Position numbers and translations under genes: made by a program. 64,000 nucleotides of DNA, taken from the NCBI RefSeq assembly GCF_900013425.1, contig NZ_FBXK01000005.1, positions 2,294,001 through 2,358,000 of the forward strand, read 5' to 3'. Shown piece by piece: positions 27,741-35,568 of this stretch. This DNA comes from Sphingobium sp. Z007. Lineage in GTDB: Bacteria > Pseudomonadota > Alphaproteobacteria > Sphingomonadales > Sphingomonadaceae. A model generated the notes under the pieces. It was not told the DNA's origin. It did not search any database and worked only from the letters and a program-made list of their open reading frames with translations. Each line of letters starts with the position of its first letter. Position 1 is the first letter of the stretch.

Positions 27741-28481
27741 GTGTACCGGGTGGCTACGAGCTGTTTCGCGGAAAGGCTGGCAAAACAGGTGCCCCTGTCC
27801 GACGCGGAAAAGAAGGCATTGATCCGACTGGAGGAAAATCCGCGCAAGGTGAAGCGCGGCGGGATGATCCAGCGAGTCAATGACACGGTGACGGAATTGT
27901 TCGTGCTGCGCGAAGGCCGGGTGATGAGCTTTGTCATCCTGCCCGATGGCAGTCGCCAGATTCTGCGCGTCTATTTCCCCGGCGATTTTATCGGGTCCGC
28001 CAGCACCATCTACAGCAAGGCGCCCGAATCGCTGGTCGCCCTGTCCGACGTGGTCGTTTGTCCGTTCGACAAACAGGCGCTGCGCCGGCTGCTGGAGGAA
28101 TCGCCACGCGTCGCCGCGTTGCTGTTCCTGTTGTCCAACGCCGAGCGGGTCGCAATGACCGACCGGCTCGCCGCGCTGGGCCGCACGTCGGCCAAGGCGC
28201 GCGTCGCCGCTTTCCTGCTCGACATGTTCGACCGGCTGCGCGTCACCGACGACAGCATCGTCGATAGTTTCGACCTGAAACTGACGCAGGAGGAGATTGG
28301 CGATTCGATCGGGCTGACGTCGGTCCATGTGAACCGGATGATCCGGCAGATGGAGCAGGAAGGTCTCATCAGCCGCTCAGGCGGGCGCATCGTCCTCAAC
28401 GACATGGCGCGGCTGGAGGAGATCGGCCATTATACCAACCGCATGAAGGACATGGATCTGGACTGGCTGCCGGTGGGCTGA
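27741..28481 (+). CDS. Crp/Fnr family transcriptional regulator
   Basis: About 246 residues. An N-terminal cyclic-nucleotide-binding-like beta roll (about 30-130, with [29 protein letters not shown]) and a C-terminal winged helix with the recognition helix in [27 protein letters not shown] (about 180-210). No Cys cluster for an Fe-S centre is seen, so it is not a classical Fnr. The start is a GTG at 27741; another GTG at 27750 is about equally good. Divergent from murA with 201 bases between. Confidence 0.88.
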   Translation: MYRVATSCFAERLAKQVPLSDAEKKALIRLEENPRKVKRGGMIQRVNDTVTELFVLREGRVMSFVILPDGSRQILRVYFPGDFIGSASTIYSKAPESLVALSDVVVCPFDKQALRRLLEESPRVAALLFLLSNAERVAMTDRLAALGRTSAKARVAAFLLDMFDRLRVTDDSIVDSFDLKLTQEEIGDSIGLTSVHVNRMIRQMEQEGLISRSGGRIVLNDMARLEEIGHYTNRMKDMDLDWLPVG

Positions 28482-28482
28482 G

Positions 28483-28752
28483 CTATTGGTCGCCCTTGCG
28501 ATCGGGCGCGAAACAGCGGTCGCAGCGACGCCAACAGGTGACGCCGGGCATGACCATCGCCGGAGTCAGGCCGCGTTCGGGATAAAGGCCCGCCAGGATC
28601 GCGGGCGCCACGCCTTCAGGTGCGGCGCGATTGTGGCACATCAGGCAGTTGCGGATATATTTGGCGCGGGTGAGGCTTGAATGATCCTCCTGCGCGACGG
28701 CCGCGCCCGGCAGCAGGAGCAGGAGCGCCGCCAGCGCCGCGTGCCCCCTCAC
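28483..28752 (-). CDS. Small exported CXXCH (cytochrome c-like) protein
   Basis: 89 residues from a GTG at 28752. An N-terminal signal sequence (GHAALAALLLLLPGAAVAQ) is followed by a single heme-attachment motif CLMCH near residue 36 and a C-terminal cluster CWRRCDRC that could bind a second metal. The gene overlaps the HNH gene stop by four bases (GTGA), so it is translationally coupled to it. The longer frame upstream is antisense-like and unsupported. A periplasmic mono-heme or metal-binding protein is likely; electron partner unknown. Confidence 0.7.
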   Translation of the reverse strand: MRGHAALAALLLLLPGAAVAQEDHSSLTRAKYIRNCLMCHNRAAPEGVAPAILAGLYPERGLTPAMVMPGVTCWRRCDRCFAPDRKGDQ

Positions 28753-29315
28753 GCCATCAGCTCGACATCCCAGTAGAGCCAGTCGTGCCAGCTTTCGTGC
28801 AGATAGCCGGGCGGAAAGGCGCGGCCATGTTCCTGCAAATGCCAACTGGTCGGGCGGATCGGTTCGACATGCAGGCGCATCCCCGCTTCCTTGGGCGTGC
28901 GCCCGCCCTTTTTGAGGTTGCACGGCGAACAGGCGGTGGCGACATTTTCCCAAGTGGTGCGCCCGCCCGCGCGGCGCGGGACCACATGGTCGAACGTCAG
29001 GTCGTTCGTCGTGCCACAATATTGGCAGGAGAATTTGTCGCGCAGGAACAGGTTGAACCGGGTGAAGGCGGGATGTTCGGACGGGCGCACATATTGTTTG
29101 AGCGCGATCACCGACGGAATCTTCATGTCCAGGCTGGGGCTGTGGACCTGCCGCTCATAGCTGGCGATGATGTCCACCCGGTCCAGAAACACCGCCTTGA
29201 TCGCAGTCTGCCAGGGCCAAAGGCTCAAGGGATAATAGCTGAGCGGCGTGTAATCTGCATTGAGCACAAGCGCCGGGCAGTTTTCCGGGTGCCGTATGAG
29301 GTCGGGATGGTACAT
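28749..29315 (-). CDS. HNH endonuclease family protein
   Basis: 188 residues from the ATG at 29315. A zinc-type HNH core: CQYCGTTNDLTFDHVVPRRAGG then TTWENVATACSPCNLKKGG, with two CxxC pairs, the His of DHVV and the Asn of WEN. The N-terminal 85 residues (NADYTPLSYYPLSLWPWQTAIKAVF) are characteristic of a conserved, usually chromosomal HNH family. It may cut DNA in a housekeeping role; it is not part of a visible restriction system. Confidence 0.88.
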   Translation of the reverse strand: MYHPDLIRHPENCPALVLNADYTPLSYYPLSLWPWQTAIKAVFLDRVDIIASYERQVHSPSLDMKIPSVIALKQYVRPSEHPAFTRFNLFLRDKFSCQYCGTTNDLTFDHVVPRRAGGRTTWENVATACSPCNLKKGGRTPKEAGMRLHVEPIRPTSWHLQEHGRAFPPGYLHESWHDWLYWDVELMA

Positions 29316-29383
29316 AGAAACGCTTCTACCCCTTGCCGACGCCGCTGATCCACCAACAACGTGACAAGAGCATGACAGCATTA

Positions 29384-29398
29384 ACGAATATCATTCGT
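29384..29398. promoter_or_regulatory. Short palindrome in HNH/gluQ divergent region
   Basis: ACGAAT-ATC-ATTCGT, perfect six-base arms, 11 bases before the gluQ ATG. Possible operator; position is the only support. Confidence 0.3.
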
Positions 29399-29409
29399 CA
29401 AGAGCCTGT

Positions 29410-30312
29410 ATGACACTATCGCCCACACCACTGCATATGGTGACCCGCTTCGCCCCTAGCCCCACTGGGCGGCTGCATGTCGGCCATGGCTGGTCGGCGC
29501 TGATGGCAATGGACATGGCGCGCGCGGCCGGTGGGGCCTTCCACCTGCGGATCGAGGATATCGACGGCACCCGGAGTCGGCCCGATCATGTCGCGGGCAT
29601 CATCGCCGACCTGACATGGCTGGGGGTGGCGTGGGACGGCGATATCGTCTTCCAATCGCAGCGGCTGGATGCCTATGCGGCGGCGCTGGAGCGGCTGCGC
29701 GCGCAAGGGCTGCTCTATCCCTGTTTCTGCACGCGCGCCGACATCCAGGCCAGCCTGACCGCGCCCCATGGACCGGAAGGCGCAGTCTATCCGGGGACGT
29801 GCCGGGGCCTGAGCCAGGCGGAACGCGCGCGACGGATCGATGCGGGCGACGCCCATGCCTGGCGGATCGACATGGGCAGGGCGGTGGCGCGGGTCGGGGC
29901 GGTGGCGTGGACGACCCTGCCCTTCCCGCCCAATCTGGATAGGCGCCACAGCGTCGCGGCCCATCCCCTGACCCATGGCGACGTCGTGCTGGCGCGCAAG
30001 GATGCGCCGGCCAGCTATCATCTGTCCTGCACGCTGGACGATGCGGCGATGGGCGTGACCCATGTGCTGCGCGGCAACGACCTGCGCGGCGCGACCGACA
30101 TCCACCGGCTGCTCCAGGCGCTGCTCGACCTGCCCAGCCCCGCTTATGTCCATCATCCGCTCCTGATCGGCCCGGACGGCAAGCGCCTGGCCAAGCGCAA
30201 CGGGTCGATCGCGCTGGCCGACCTGCGCGCGCAGGGGATGGCGGCGGACGTGCTGGCGCTACACCTTCGGACAGGGCGCTTTCCCATTGGCATCGGCCTC
30301 GCAAGCGCCTAG
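29410..30312 (+). CDS. gluQ: Glutamyl-Q tRNA(Asp) synthetase
   Basis: 300 residues, the short GluRS-like enzyme without anticodon domain that attaches glutamate to queuosine at position 34 of tRNA-Asp. The ATP motif HVGHGWSAL and RIEDIDGTRSRPD are near the N-terminus, a zinc site begins YPCFCTRADI, and the KMSKS-equivalent is KRLAKRNGS near residue 255. The upstream codons MTLSPTPLHM offer a second start at 29437. Followed by a HIG1-type membrane protein after nine bases. Confidence 0.93.
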   Translation: MTLSPTPLHMVTRFAPSPTGRLHVGHGWSALMAMDMARAAGGAFHLRIEDIDGTRSRPDHVAGIIADLTWLGVAWDGDIVFQSQRLDAYAAALERLRAQGLLYPCFCTRADIQASLTAPHGPEGAVYPGTCRGLSQAERARRIDAGDAHAWRIDMGRAVARVGAVAWTTLPFPPNLDRRHSVAAHPLTHGDVVLARKDAPASYHLSCTLDDAAMGVTHVLRGNDLRGATDIHRLLQALLDLPSPAYVHHPLLIGPDGKRLAKRNGSIALADLRAQGMAADVLALHLRTGRFPIGIGLASA

Positions 30313-30321
30313 CATCAGGCC

Positions 30322-30555
30322 ATGAACACCATCCTTGTCATCGCTCTTATCCTTGCCATGATCGCGACGCTGGTCGCGCTGGTCCGGGGTATCATCTCCT
30401 TTCTTCAGACGACGAAGGAAGAGCTGAACCTGCCCGAAGGCGTCGTGCGCCCGTCCAGCCTGAAACAGAATAAGATGATGATGAACCGCGTCCTGTTCCA
30501 GGCGGCGGCGATCATCATCGTCGCAATCCTGCTGATGGCCAAGGGAAACGGGTGA
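30322..30555 (+). CDS. HIG1-domain twin-transmembrane protein
   Basis: 77 residues with two hydrophobic helices (TILVIALILAMIATLVALV and LFQAAAIIIVAILLMA) separated by the charged loop containing KQNKMMMNRVLFQ, the signature region of the HIG_1_N family (PF04588). Bacterial members are small inner-membrane proteins, some linked to respiratory supercomplexes. Nine bases after gluQ and likely cotranscribed. Confidence 0.82.
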   Translation: MNTILVIALILAMIATLVALVRGIISFLQTTKEELNLPEGVVRPSSLKQNKMMMNRVLFQAAAIIIVAILLMAKGNG

Positions 30556-30580
30556 GGGCGGCAGCGTCACTTTGAACCGG

Positions 30581-30606
30581 CATTGCGAACGCAGCGAAGT
30601 AATCCA
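30581..30606 (+). repeat. Family B dispersed repeat
   Basis: CATTGCGAACGCAGCGAAGT followed by AATCCA. This resembles the 'ATTGCGAGCGAAGCGAAGCAATCC' palindromic repeats common in many proteobacteria. Inverted partner at 30799-30827. Confidence 0.65.
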
Positions 30607-30687
30607 AGCCGGATGACATCAGGCTGAATGAGGTCGGTTTGCCCCAAGTGATCGAGAAGCGATGATATTCGATCGAACCACATACGT

Positions 30688-30761
30688 CCGTTCGTTTGGA
30701 GCGAAGTCGGAAAACGATGGCACCGCGCTATCGGCTTTTCGACTTCGCTCGAGGCGAACGG
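30688..30761. repeat. Pair of inverted family A REP-like repeats
   Basis: Copy CCGTTCGTTTGGAGCGAAGT onward at 30688-30716 and its inverse (CTTTTCGACTTCGCTCGAGG onward) at 30733-30761, separated by 16 bases. Both have point changes from the consensus at 56.3 kb. Confidence 0.75.
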
Positions 30762-30798
30762 ATCAAGGTAAAGCCTTACCGCTCCAACGCCTCGCCAA

Positions 30799-30827
30799 TG
30801 GATGGCTTCGCTACGCTCGCTATGACG
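30799..30827 (-). repeat. Family B dispersed repeat, inverted copy
   Basis: TGGATGGCTTCGCTACGCTC then GCTATGACG; the inverse reads CATAGCGAGCGTAGCGAAGC then CATCCA. Five mismatches in 26 bases against the copy at 30581. Confidence 0.65.
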
Positions 30828-30873
30828 CAATGGGCAATTTGGCCTCACCCACTCAGCATTTTAAGGGCGGCCA

Positions 30874-31443
30874 ATGGTCAAGTTGAACAAAATCTACACC
30901 CGGACCGGGGACGACGGGACGACCGGCCTGGTCGACGGATCGCGCCTGCCCAAATTTGCGCCGCGGATGCAGGCGGTGGGCGATGTCGATGAAACGAACA
31001 GCGCGATCGGGCTGGCCATCGTCGCAATGGGCGACCGGCCCGAAGCCGCCTGGCTGACGGTCATCCAGAACGACCTGTTCGACCTGGGCGCCGATCTGGC
31101 GACGCCGATCCCGGATGGCGCGGACGAACCCTGGGCCTTGCGCATCGTCGCCAGCCAGGTGGACCGGCTGGAGCAGCAGATCGATGCGATGAACGCAGAC
31201 CTGGCCCCGCTCGACAGTTTCATCCTGCCAGGCGGTTCGCCTGCCGCCGCCGCCGTTCACCTGGCCCGCGCGATCACCCGCCGGGCCGAGCGCAGCGCGA
31301 CTGCCGCAGCGGCTGAAATGGCGCTCAACGCGCCGGCGCTGGCCTATCTCAACCGATTGTCGGACCTGCTGTTCGTGCTGGCGCGGCGGCTGAACGACAA
31401 TGGCGCGGGCGACGTCAAATGGGTGCCGGGCGCGTCGCGCTGA
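30874..31443 (+). CDS. Cob(I)yrinic acid a,c-diamide/cobalamin adenosyltransferase, PduO type
   Basis: 189 residues. The N-terminal ATP-binding signature KIYTRTGDDGTTGLVDGSR and the later LVDETNS-like VGDVDETNSAIG, plus the RRAER motif, place it in the PduO/MMAB family, which makes adenosylcobalamin from cob(I)alamin and ATP. It would support B12-dependent mutases or ribonucleotide reductase encoded elsewhere; no cobalamin biosynthesis genes or riboswitch are adjacent. The start follows directly on the repeat region. Confidence 0.93.
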   Translation: MVKLNKIYTRTGDDGTTGLVDGSRLPKFAPRMQAVGDVDETNSAIGLAIVAMGDRPEAAWLTVIQNDLFDLGADLATPIPDGADEPWALRIVASQVDRLEQQIDAMNADLAPLDSFILPGGSPAAAAVHLARAITRRAERSATAAAAEMALNAPALAYLNRLSDLLFVLARRLNDNGAGDVKWVPGASR

Positions 31444-31563
31444 CTCCGCCCGACTCGCCCGCCGCACGGGCCAGCCGGTAATGACGGCTTAACCCTGTTT
31501 CTTCAGGCGGCCTTTAGACGCGTTTCCGACGGTGCATGTCGATTGCGCCATTCGGGAACAGCC

Positions 31564-32415
31564 ATGCATTTCTACCTCGCCACCTCCTTCATCTTTCCGC
31601 GCTCGCTGCGCCTGCGCCTGTTCACCCTGTGCTTCATCGCCACCCATCTGCCGCTCCTGTCCTACCTCGGCTGGGGCTTCGCCAGCGGCAGGATCGCGCT
31701 GGCCGAATTCGTCCTGCTGACGCTCGCCACGGTCGTCGGTACCGGCATTGCCCTGCTGGGCATTGGCGCGCTGCTCAATCCGATCCACGCGTTGGCGCAA
31801 ACGCTGCACCGCGACGGCGAAGCGCCCGACCTCCCGCAAGTGGGCGATGTCATCCATACCCTCTATGCCGGGGTCCAACGCGCCGCCAGCGTGACGCGCG
31901 AGCGGATGGACGACCTGCACCAGGCCGCGCATGAAGACCCGTTGACCGGCATTGCCAACCGGCGCGGTTTTTTGGCGCATATCGACGCGTTGCCGGACGA
32001 CCGGCGCAAGGGCTGTATCGCCATCATCGACATCGACTATTTCAAGCGGGTCAACGACCTGCTGGGCCATGAGGAGGGCGACCGGGTGCTGGCCAGCTTT
32101 GCCACCCGCCTGTCCGCGCTGGTCCGTCGCGTCGATATGGTCGCGCGCTGGGGCGGGGAAGAATTCGCCATCTTCTTTCAGGATTGTATCGAGGATGAGG
32201 CCAGTTGGTCGCTGGCGCGGATCGCCAGCCGGATGCGCAACGAGCCGATCGGGCGGGTGCAGGACCGGCCGATCAGCTTTTCCGCGGGCGTGTGCCGCTG
32301 GACTGGCGGCGATCTCGACGCCACGCTCCGCCGCGCCGACGATGCGCTCTATGATGCGAAACAGTCGGGCCGCGACCGCATCTGCCGCGCCGCGCCCATC
32401 CTGCAGGAACTATGA
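31564..32415 (+). CDS. Membrane-bound diguanylate cyclase (GGDEF)
   Basis: 283 residues from the ATG at 31564. Two hydrophobic helices (about residues 20-40 and 45-75) form a simple membrane sensor region, followed by a HAMP-like helix and a GGDEF domain: DPLTGIANRRGF, IDIDYFKRVND and the active-site variant GGEEF. The EEF form is catalytically competent in known cyclases. No RxxD inhibitory site is seen five residues before GGEEF (it reads MVARW). An earlier ATG at 31543 is possible. Confidence 0.9.
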   Translation: MHFYLATSFIFPRSLRLRLFTLCFIATHLPLLSYLGWGFASGRIALAEFVLLTLATVVGTGIALLGIGALLNPIHALAQTLHRDGEAPDLPQVGDVIHTLYAGVQRAASVTRERMDDLHQAAHEDPLTGIANRRGFLAHIDALPDDRRKGCIAIIDIDYFKRVNDLLGHEEGDRVLASFATRLSALVRRVDMVARWGGEEFAIFFQDCIEDEASWSLARIASRMRNEPIGRVQDRPISFSAGVCRWTGGDLDATLRRADDALYDAKQSGRDRICRAAPILQEL

Positions 32416-32452
32416 TCTGATCTGCACGACGTTGCCCTAAAGGTCACTGGCC

Positions 32453-32479
32453 GGAACCGCATGCCGCCTTATGCGCTTT
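32453..32479 (+). promoter_or_regulatory. Possible ECF (EcfG-type) promoter of egtBD
   Basis: GGAACC at 32453-32458, then 17 bases, then CTTT, 43 bases before the egtB ATG. It has the same two elements as the site at 24301. A stress-type promoter would suit antioxidant synthesis, but a -10 mismatch keeps this tentative. Confidence 0.35.
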
Positions 32480-32521
32480 TCCCTGGAGAGAGCGGCGCAA
32501 CCGTATCGGAAAGGGGCTAGC

Positions 32522-33790
32522 ATGGGCAAAAGCTGGATGGAGGCCCGTCAGGACGATCTGGAAGAGCGCTATCGCGCGGTGCGGGCGCTGACCGATGCGT
32601 TGACCGCGCCCTTGTCCGACGCTGACGCTACGGTTCAATCAATGGCCGATGCATCGCCTGCCAAATGGCATCTGGCGCATGTGACCTGGTTTTTCGAAAC
32701 ATTCGTGCTCCGCGACCATGTGGCGGGCTATATGCCATTCGATCCGCGCTACGCGTTTCTGTTCAACAGCTATTATGAGGCGGAGGGCGCCCGCCACGCC
32801 CGGCAGATGCGCGGCATGCTGACTCGCCCGACGCTCGGCGACCTGCGCGCCTATCGCGCCCATGTCGATGCGGCGCTGACCAGCGCGCTGGGGATGCTGC
32901 CGCAATCGGCGCGGGCGCTGGTGACGTTGGGGTTGCAGCATGAGCAGCAGCATCAGGAATTGCTGCTGACCGACCTGCTGCACCTCTTTTCGCTCAATCC
33001 GCTGGAGCCGGCGCTGTTTAGCGCCCCCAGCGCAGCGCCGGTCGCCCTGCCCGGCCCGCTCCACTGGATCGAGGGCCGCGAAGGGCTGGTCGAGATCGGC
33101 GAGGACGGGCGCGGCGGCTTTGCGTTCGATTGCGAAGGGCCGCGCCACAAGACCGTGCTGCACCCCCATGCGCTCGCGCACCGGCCGGTCACCAATGGCG
33201 AATGGATCGCCTTCATCGAGGATGGCGGCTATCGCACGGCCGCCCACTGGCTGTCGGATGGTTGGGCCTGGGTGCAGGGCGAAGGCATCGATGCGCCGCT
33301 TTACTGGAAACAGGGCGAACAGGGTTGGACCCGCTTTGGCCTCGACGGGCGCCAGCCGGTCAATCCGGCTGCCCCCGTGACCCATATCAGCCTGTACGAA
33401 GCCGACGCCTATGCGAGTTGGGCCGAGGCGCGACTGCCGACCGAGGCGGAATGGGAAAGCGCCGCGCAAAATGTCGCGGCGGTGAGCGGCAACCAGCTCG
33501 ACAGCCCCACCTGCCCACGGCCCAAACCGGCTGACGACGGGTCGGCGTTGACGCAGATGTTCGGCGACGTGTGGGAATGGACCGGCAGCGCCTATCGCCC
33601 CCACCCCGGCTTTCGCACCGCGCCGGGCGCGGTCGGTGAATATAATGGTAAGTTCATGTCCGGCCAGTTCGTGCTGAAGGGCGGCAGTTGCGCCACCCCG
33701 CGCGGCCATGCGCGCGGCAGCTATCGCAATTTCTTCTACCCCCACCAGCGCTGGCAGTTCACCGGACTGCGGCTGGCCAAGGATCTCTGA
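32522..33790 (+). CDS. egtB: Ergothioneine biosynthesis sulfoxide synthase EgtB
   Basis: 422 residues from the ATG at 32522. A non-heme iron enzyme joining hercynine with a cysteine-containing thiol and oxygen. The N-terminal DinB-like domain holds iron-ligand candidates in WHLAHVTWFFE (about 49-59) and HEQQHQE (HxxxH), and the C-terminal FGE-sulfatase domain runs from about residue 190 (VEIGEDGRGGFAFDCEGPRH) to GGSCATPRGHARGSYRNFFYPHQRWQFTGLRLA in pieces. The stop is followed after five bases by egtD, forming a compact two-gene operon. Confidence 0.95.
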   Translation: MGKSWMEARQDDLEERYRAVRALTDALTAPLSDADATVQSMADASPAKWHLAHVTWFFETFVLRDHVAGYMPFDPRYAFLFNSYYEAEGARHARQMRGMLTRPTLGDLRAYRAHVDAALTSALGMLPQSARALVTLGLQHEQQHQELLLTDLLHLFSLNPLEPALFSAPSAAPVALPGPLHWIEGREGLVEIGEDGRGGFAFDCEGPRHKTVLHPHALAHRPVTNGEWIAFIEDGGYRTAAHWLSDGWAWVQGEGIDAPLYWKQGEQGWTRFGLDGRQPVNPAAPVTHISLYEADAYASWAEARLPTEAEWESAAQNVAAVSGNQLDSPTCPRPKPADDGSALTQMFGDVWEWTGSAYRPHPGFRTAPGAVGEYNGKFMSGQFVLKGGSCATPRGHARGSYRNFFYPHQRWQFTGLRLAKDL

Positions 33791-33795
33791 CCGCC

Positions 33796-34755
33796 ATGCT
33801 GCTGACCCAAGACGCCGCCAATATCGCCGGTTCGATCGATCCAGCCTTCCGCCATGATATCGTCACAGGCCTGTCGCGCAGTCCCAAGGCGACGCCGCCA
33901 ATATGGTTCTACGACCGGCGCGGGTCGGAGCTGTTCGAGGCGATCACTGACCTGCCGGAATATTATCCTACCCGCACTGAAACCGCGTTGCTGGCGCGCC
34001 ACGGCGCGGATTTCTCGGCGGCGGTGGGCGAAGGGCGGGCAGTAGTCGAGTTCGGCGCGGGCAGCTCGCGCAAGACCCCGCATCTGCTGCGCGCGATTGC
34101 GCCTGGGGCCTATGTGCCGATCGATATCAGCGGGGACTTCCTGCACGCGAGCAGCGCAGCGCTGGCCGAAGCCTTTCCGGGCCTGCCGGTGCTTCCGGTC
34201 GTGGGCGATTTCAATCGGCCCTTGGCCCTGCCCAACGCGATCGCGGGGATGCCGCGGCTGGGCTTTTTCCCCGGATCGACGATCGGCAATATGGAACCGG
34301 ATGCCGCGGTCGACCTGTTGCGGGCGATGCGCCGGCTGCTGGGGCCGGACGCCATGCTGCTGATCGGCATGGACCGGATCAAGGATCGCGACCGGCTGAT
34401 CGCCGCCTATGACGATGCGCAGGGCGTGACCGCGGCGTTCAACATGAACCTGATCGAGCGGATCAATCGCGAGTTGGAGGGCGACCTGCCGATCGAGGGC
34501 TTTGCCCACCGCGCGGTCTGGAACGACGACAAGGCGCGAATCGAAATGCATCTGGAGGCGCAGCGGGCGCTGCATTTCCATGTCGCGGGCCAGGCTTTCG
34601 AGATGGATGCGGGCGAGACGATCCATACCGAAAGCAGCCACAAATATGGCGCGCGCGACCAGCGCCTGTTGCTGCGCGCGGGCGGCTGGGAACCAACGGG
34701 GGAATGGACAGACGACGAAGGGCTGTTCGCGCTGGTGCTGGCCGAGGCGGGTTAG
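33796..34755 (+). CDS. egtD: L-histidine N-alpha-methyltransferase EgtD
   Basis: 319 residues from the ATG at 33796, five bases after egtB. It trimethylates histidine to hercynine with S-adenosylmethionine. The SAM-binding region is VVEFGAGSSRKTPHLLRA with the following YVPIDISGDFL; the family blocks PPIWFYDRRGSELFEAIT and FFPGSTIGNMEPDAA are intact. egtA, egtC and egtE are not present nearby, so the remaining steps must be encoded elsewhere or bypassed. Stop overlaps the stop of the convergent HAD hydrolase gene. Confidence 0.96.
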   Translation: MLLTQDAANIAGSIDPAFRHDIVTGLSRSPKATPPIWFYDRRGSELFEAITDLPEYYPTRTETALLARHGADFSAAVGEGRAVVEFGAGSSRKTPHLLRAIAPGAYVPIDISGDFLHASSAALAEAFPGLPVLPVVGDFNRPLALPNAIAGMPRLGFFPGSTIGNMEPDAAVDLLRAMRRLLGPDAMLLIGMDRIKDRDRLIAAYDDAQGVTAAFNMNLIERINRELEGDLPIEGFAHRAVWNDDKARIEMHLEAQRALHFHVAGQAFEMDAGETIHTESSHKYGARDQRLLLRAGGWEPTGEWTDDEGLFALVLAEAG

Positions 34756-35459
34756 GCCGTCGCCAGCAACAGGTCGCGCAGGTCGTTGAGGCTGGGCAAT
34801 ATGTGGGCGCAGGCGAGGACCAGTTCCTCGGTCGGGGGCAGCAGGTCGGGGACCATCACCGTCGCAATCCCAGCTGAAGTGGCGGAGCGGACGCCGGCAT
34901 AGCTGTCCTCCACCGCGACGCACTGCGCTGGGTCGACTCCCAACAGGCGGGCGGCGAGCAGATAGGGTTCGGGGTGCGGCTTGGGCCGGTCAACGTCCGT
35001 GCGGGTGACGATCACATCGAAATAAGGGAGCAGCCCGCTCCTCTCCAGCCGCTGCTGCGCATAGGGCGCGGCGGTCGAGGTGGCGAGCGCCATGGGAATG
35101 GCCGCCTGCGCCAGATGATCGAGGATCAGCTTCGCACCGGGGCGTAGCGCAATGCCGGCGTCCACCGCCGCTTCGAACAGCGCGTCGCTGTCGGCGTAGA
35201 AGCGGGCGAGCGGGAAGTCCGGCCCCATATGCGCCGCTAACATCCGCTCATTTTCGTCGCGGTGGATGCCAACCATCGACAGTAGAAGATCATCGGCCAT
35301 CGGCCAGCCGATCGCTTCGCCGGTCTGCGCAAAGGCGCGGCGATGCGCCGCCTCGGTATCGAGCAGCGTGCCGTCCATGTCGAAGATGACGGCGCGAACG
35401 GGGTCCGGCAGGCTGGAGGCGGAAGTCTTGGTGGTGGATTGGCGTAACGGCTGGCTCAT
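34752..35459 (-). CDS. HAD-superfamily hydrolase, subfamily IA
   Basis: 235 residues. Motif I FDMDGTLLDTE (nucleophile Asp near 26), motif II ALATSTA, motif III Lys in RPKPHPEPYL, and motif IV EDSYAGVRSA are all present; the cap is the helical C1 type. This is the beta-phosphoglucomutase/phosphoglycolate phosphatase group; the substrate is probably a small sugar phosphate. Ends over the egtD stop. Confidence 0.9.
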   Translation of the reverse strand: MSQPLRQSTTKTSASSLPDPVRAVIFDMDGTLLDTEAAHRRAFAQTGEAIGWPMADDLLLSMVGIHRDENERMLAAHMGPDFPLARFYADSDALFEAAVDAGIALRPGAKLILDHLAQAAIPMALATSTAAPYAQQRLERSGLLPYFDVIVTRTDVDRPKPHPEPYLLAARLLGVDPAQCVAVEDSYAGVRSATSAGIATVMVPDLLPPTEELVLACAHILPSLNDLRDLLLATA

Positions 35460-35523
35460 GGGGTCAATATGGCTGCGTCCTGTTCCAATTCCATTGCAAA
35501 GCGCGACGCGGCGGTTGCGTGAA

Positions 35524-35555
35524 GCCGCTTCTCGACTTCGCTAGAAGCGAACGGC
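35524..35555. repeat. REP-like palindrome, degraded family A copy
   Basis: GCCGCTTCTCGACTTCGCTA then GAAGCGAACGGC. It has lost a few bases relative to the consensus but keeps the GCTTC/GAAGC core. Located just after the DUF1176 gene end and before the HAD gene start. Confidence 0.75.
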
Positions 35556-35568
35556 GCTTGAACGGAGC

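Larger units (their letters stand above)
30556..30873. other. Repeat-bearing intergenic region, two nested inverted repeat families
   Basis: 318 bases without a supported gene. It contains a family B copy at 30581-30606 (CATTGCGAACGCAGCGAAG...), a degraded family A copy at 30688-30716, an inverted family A copy at 30733-30761, and an inverted family B copy at 30799-30827. The B copies match at 21 of 26 bases when one is inverted. The arrangement is B, A, A', B'. Short frames crossing this region are not supported. Confidence 0.75.

Noticed and set aside
28483..29019. Longer minus-strand frame upstream of the CXXCH protein
   Set aside because: The extra N-terminal part overlaps the HNH gene in another frame and lacks any signal; the signal peptide starts at the GTG at 28752.
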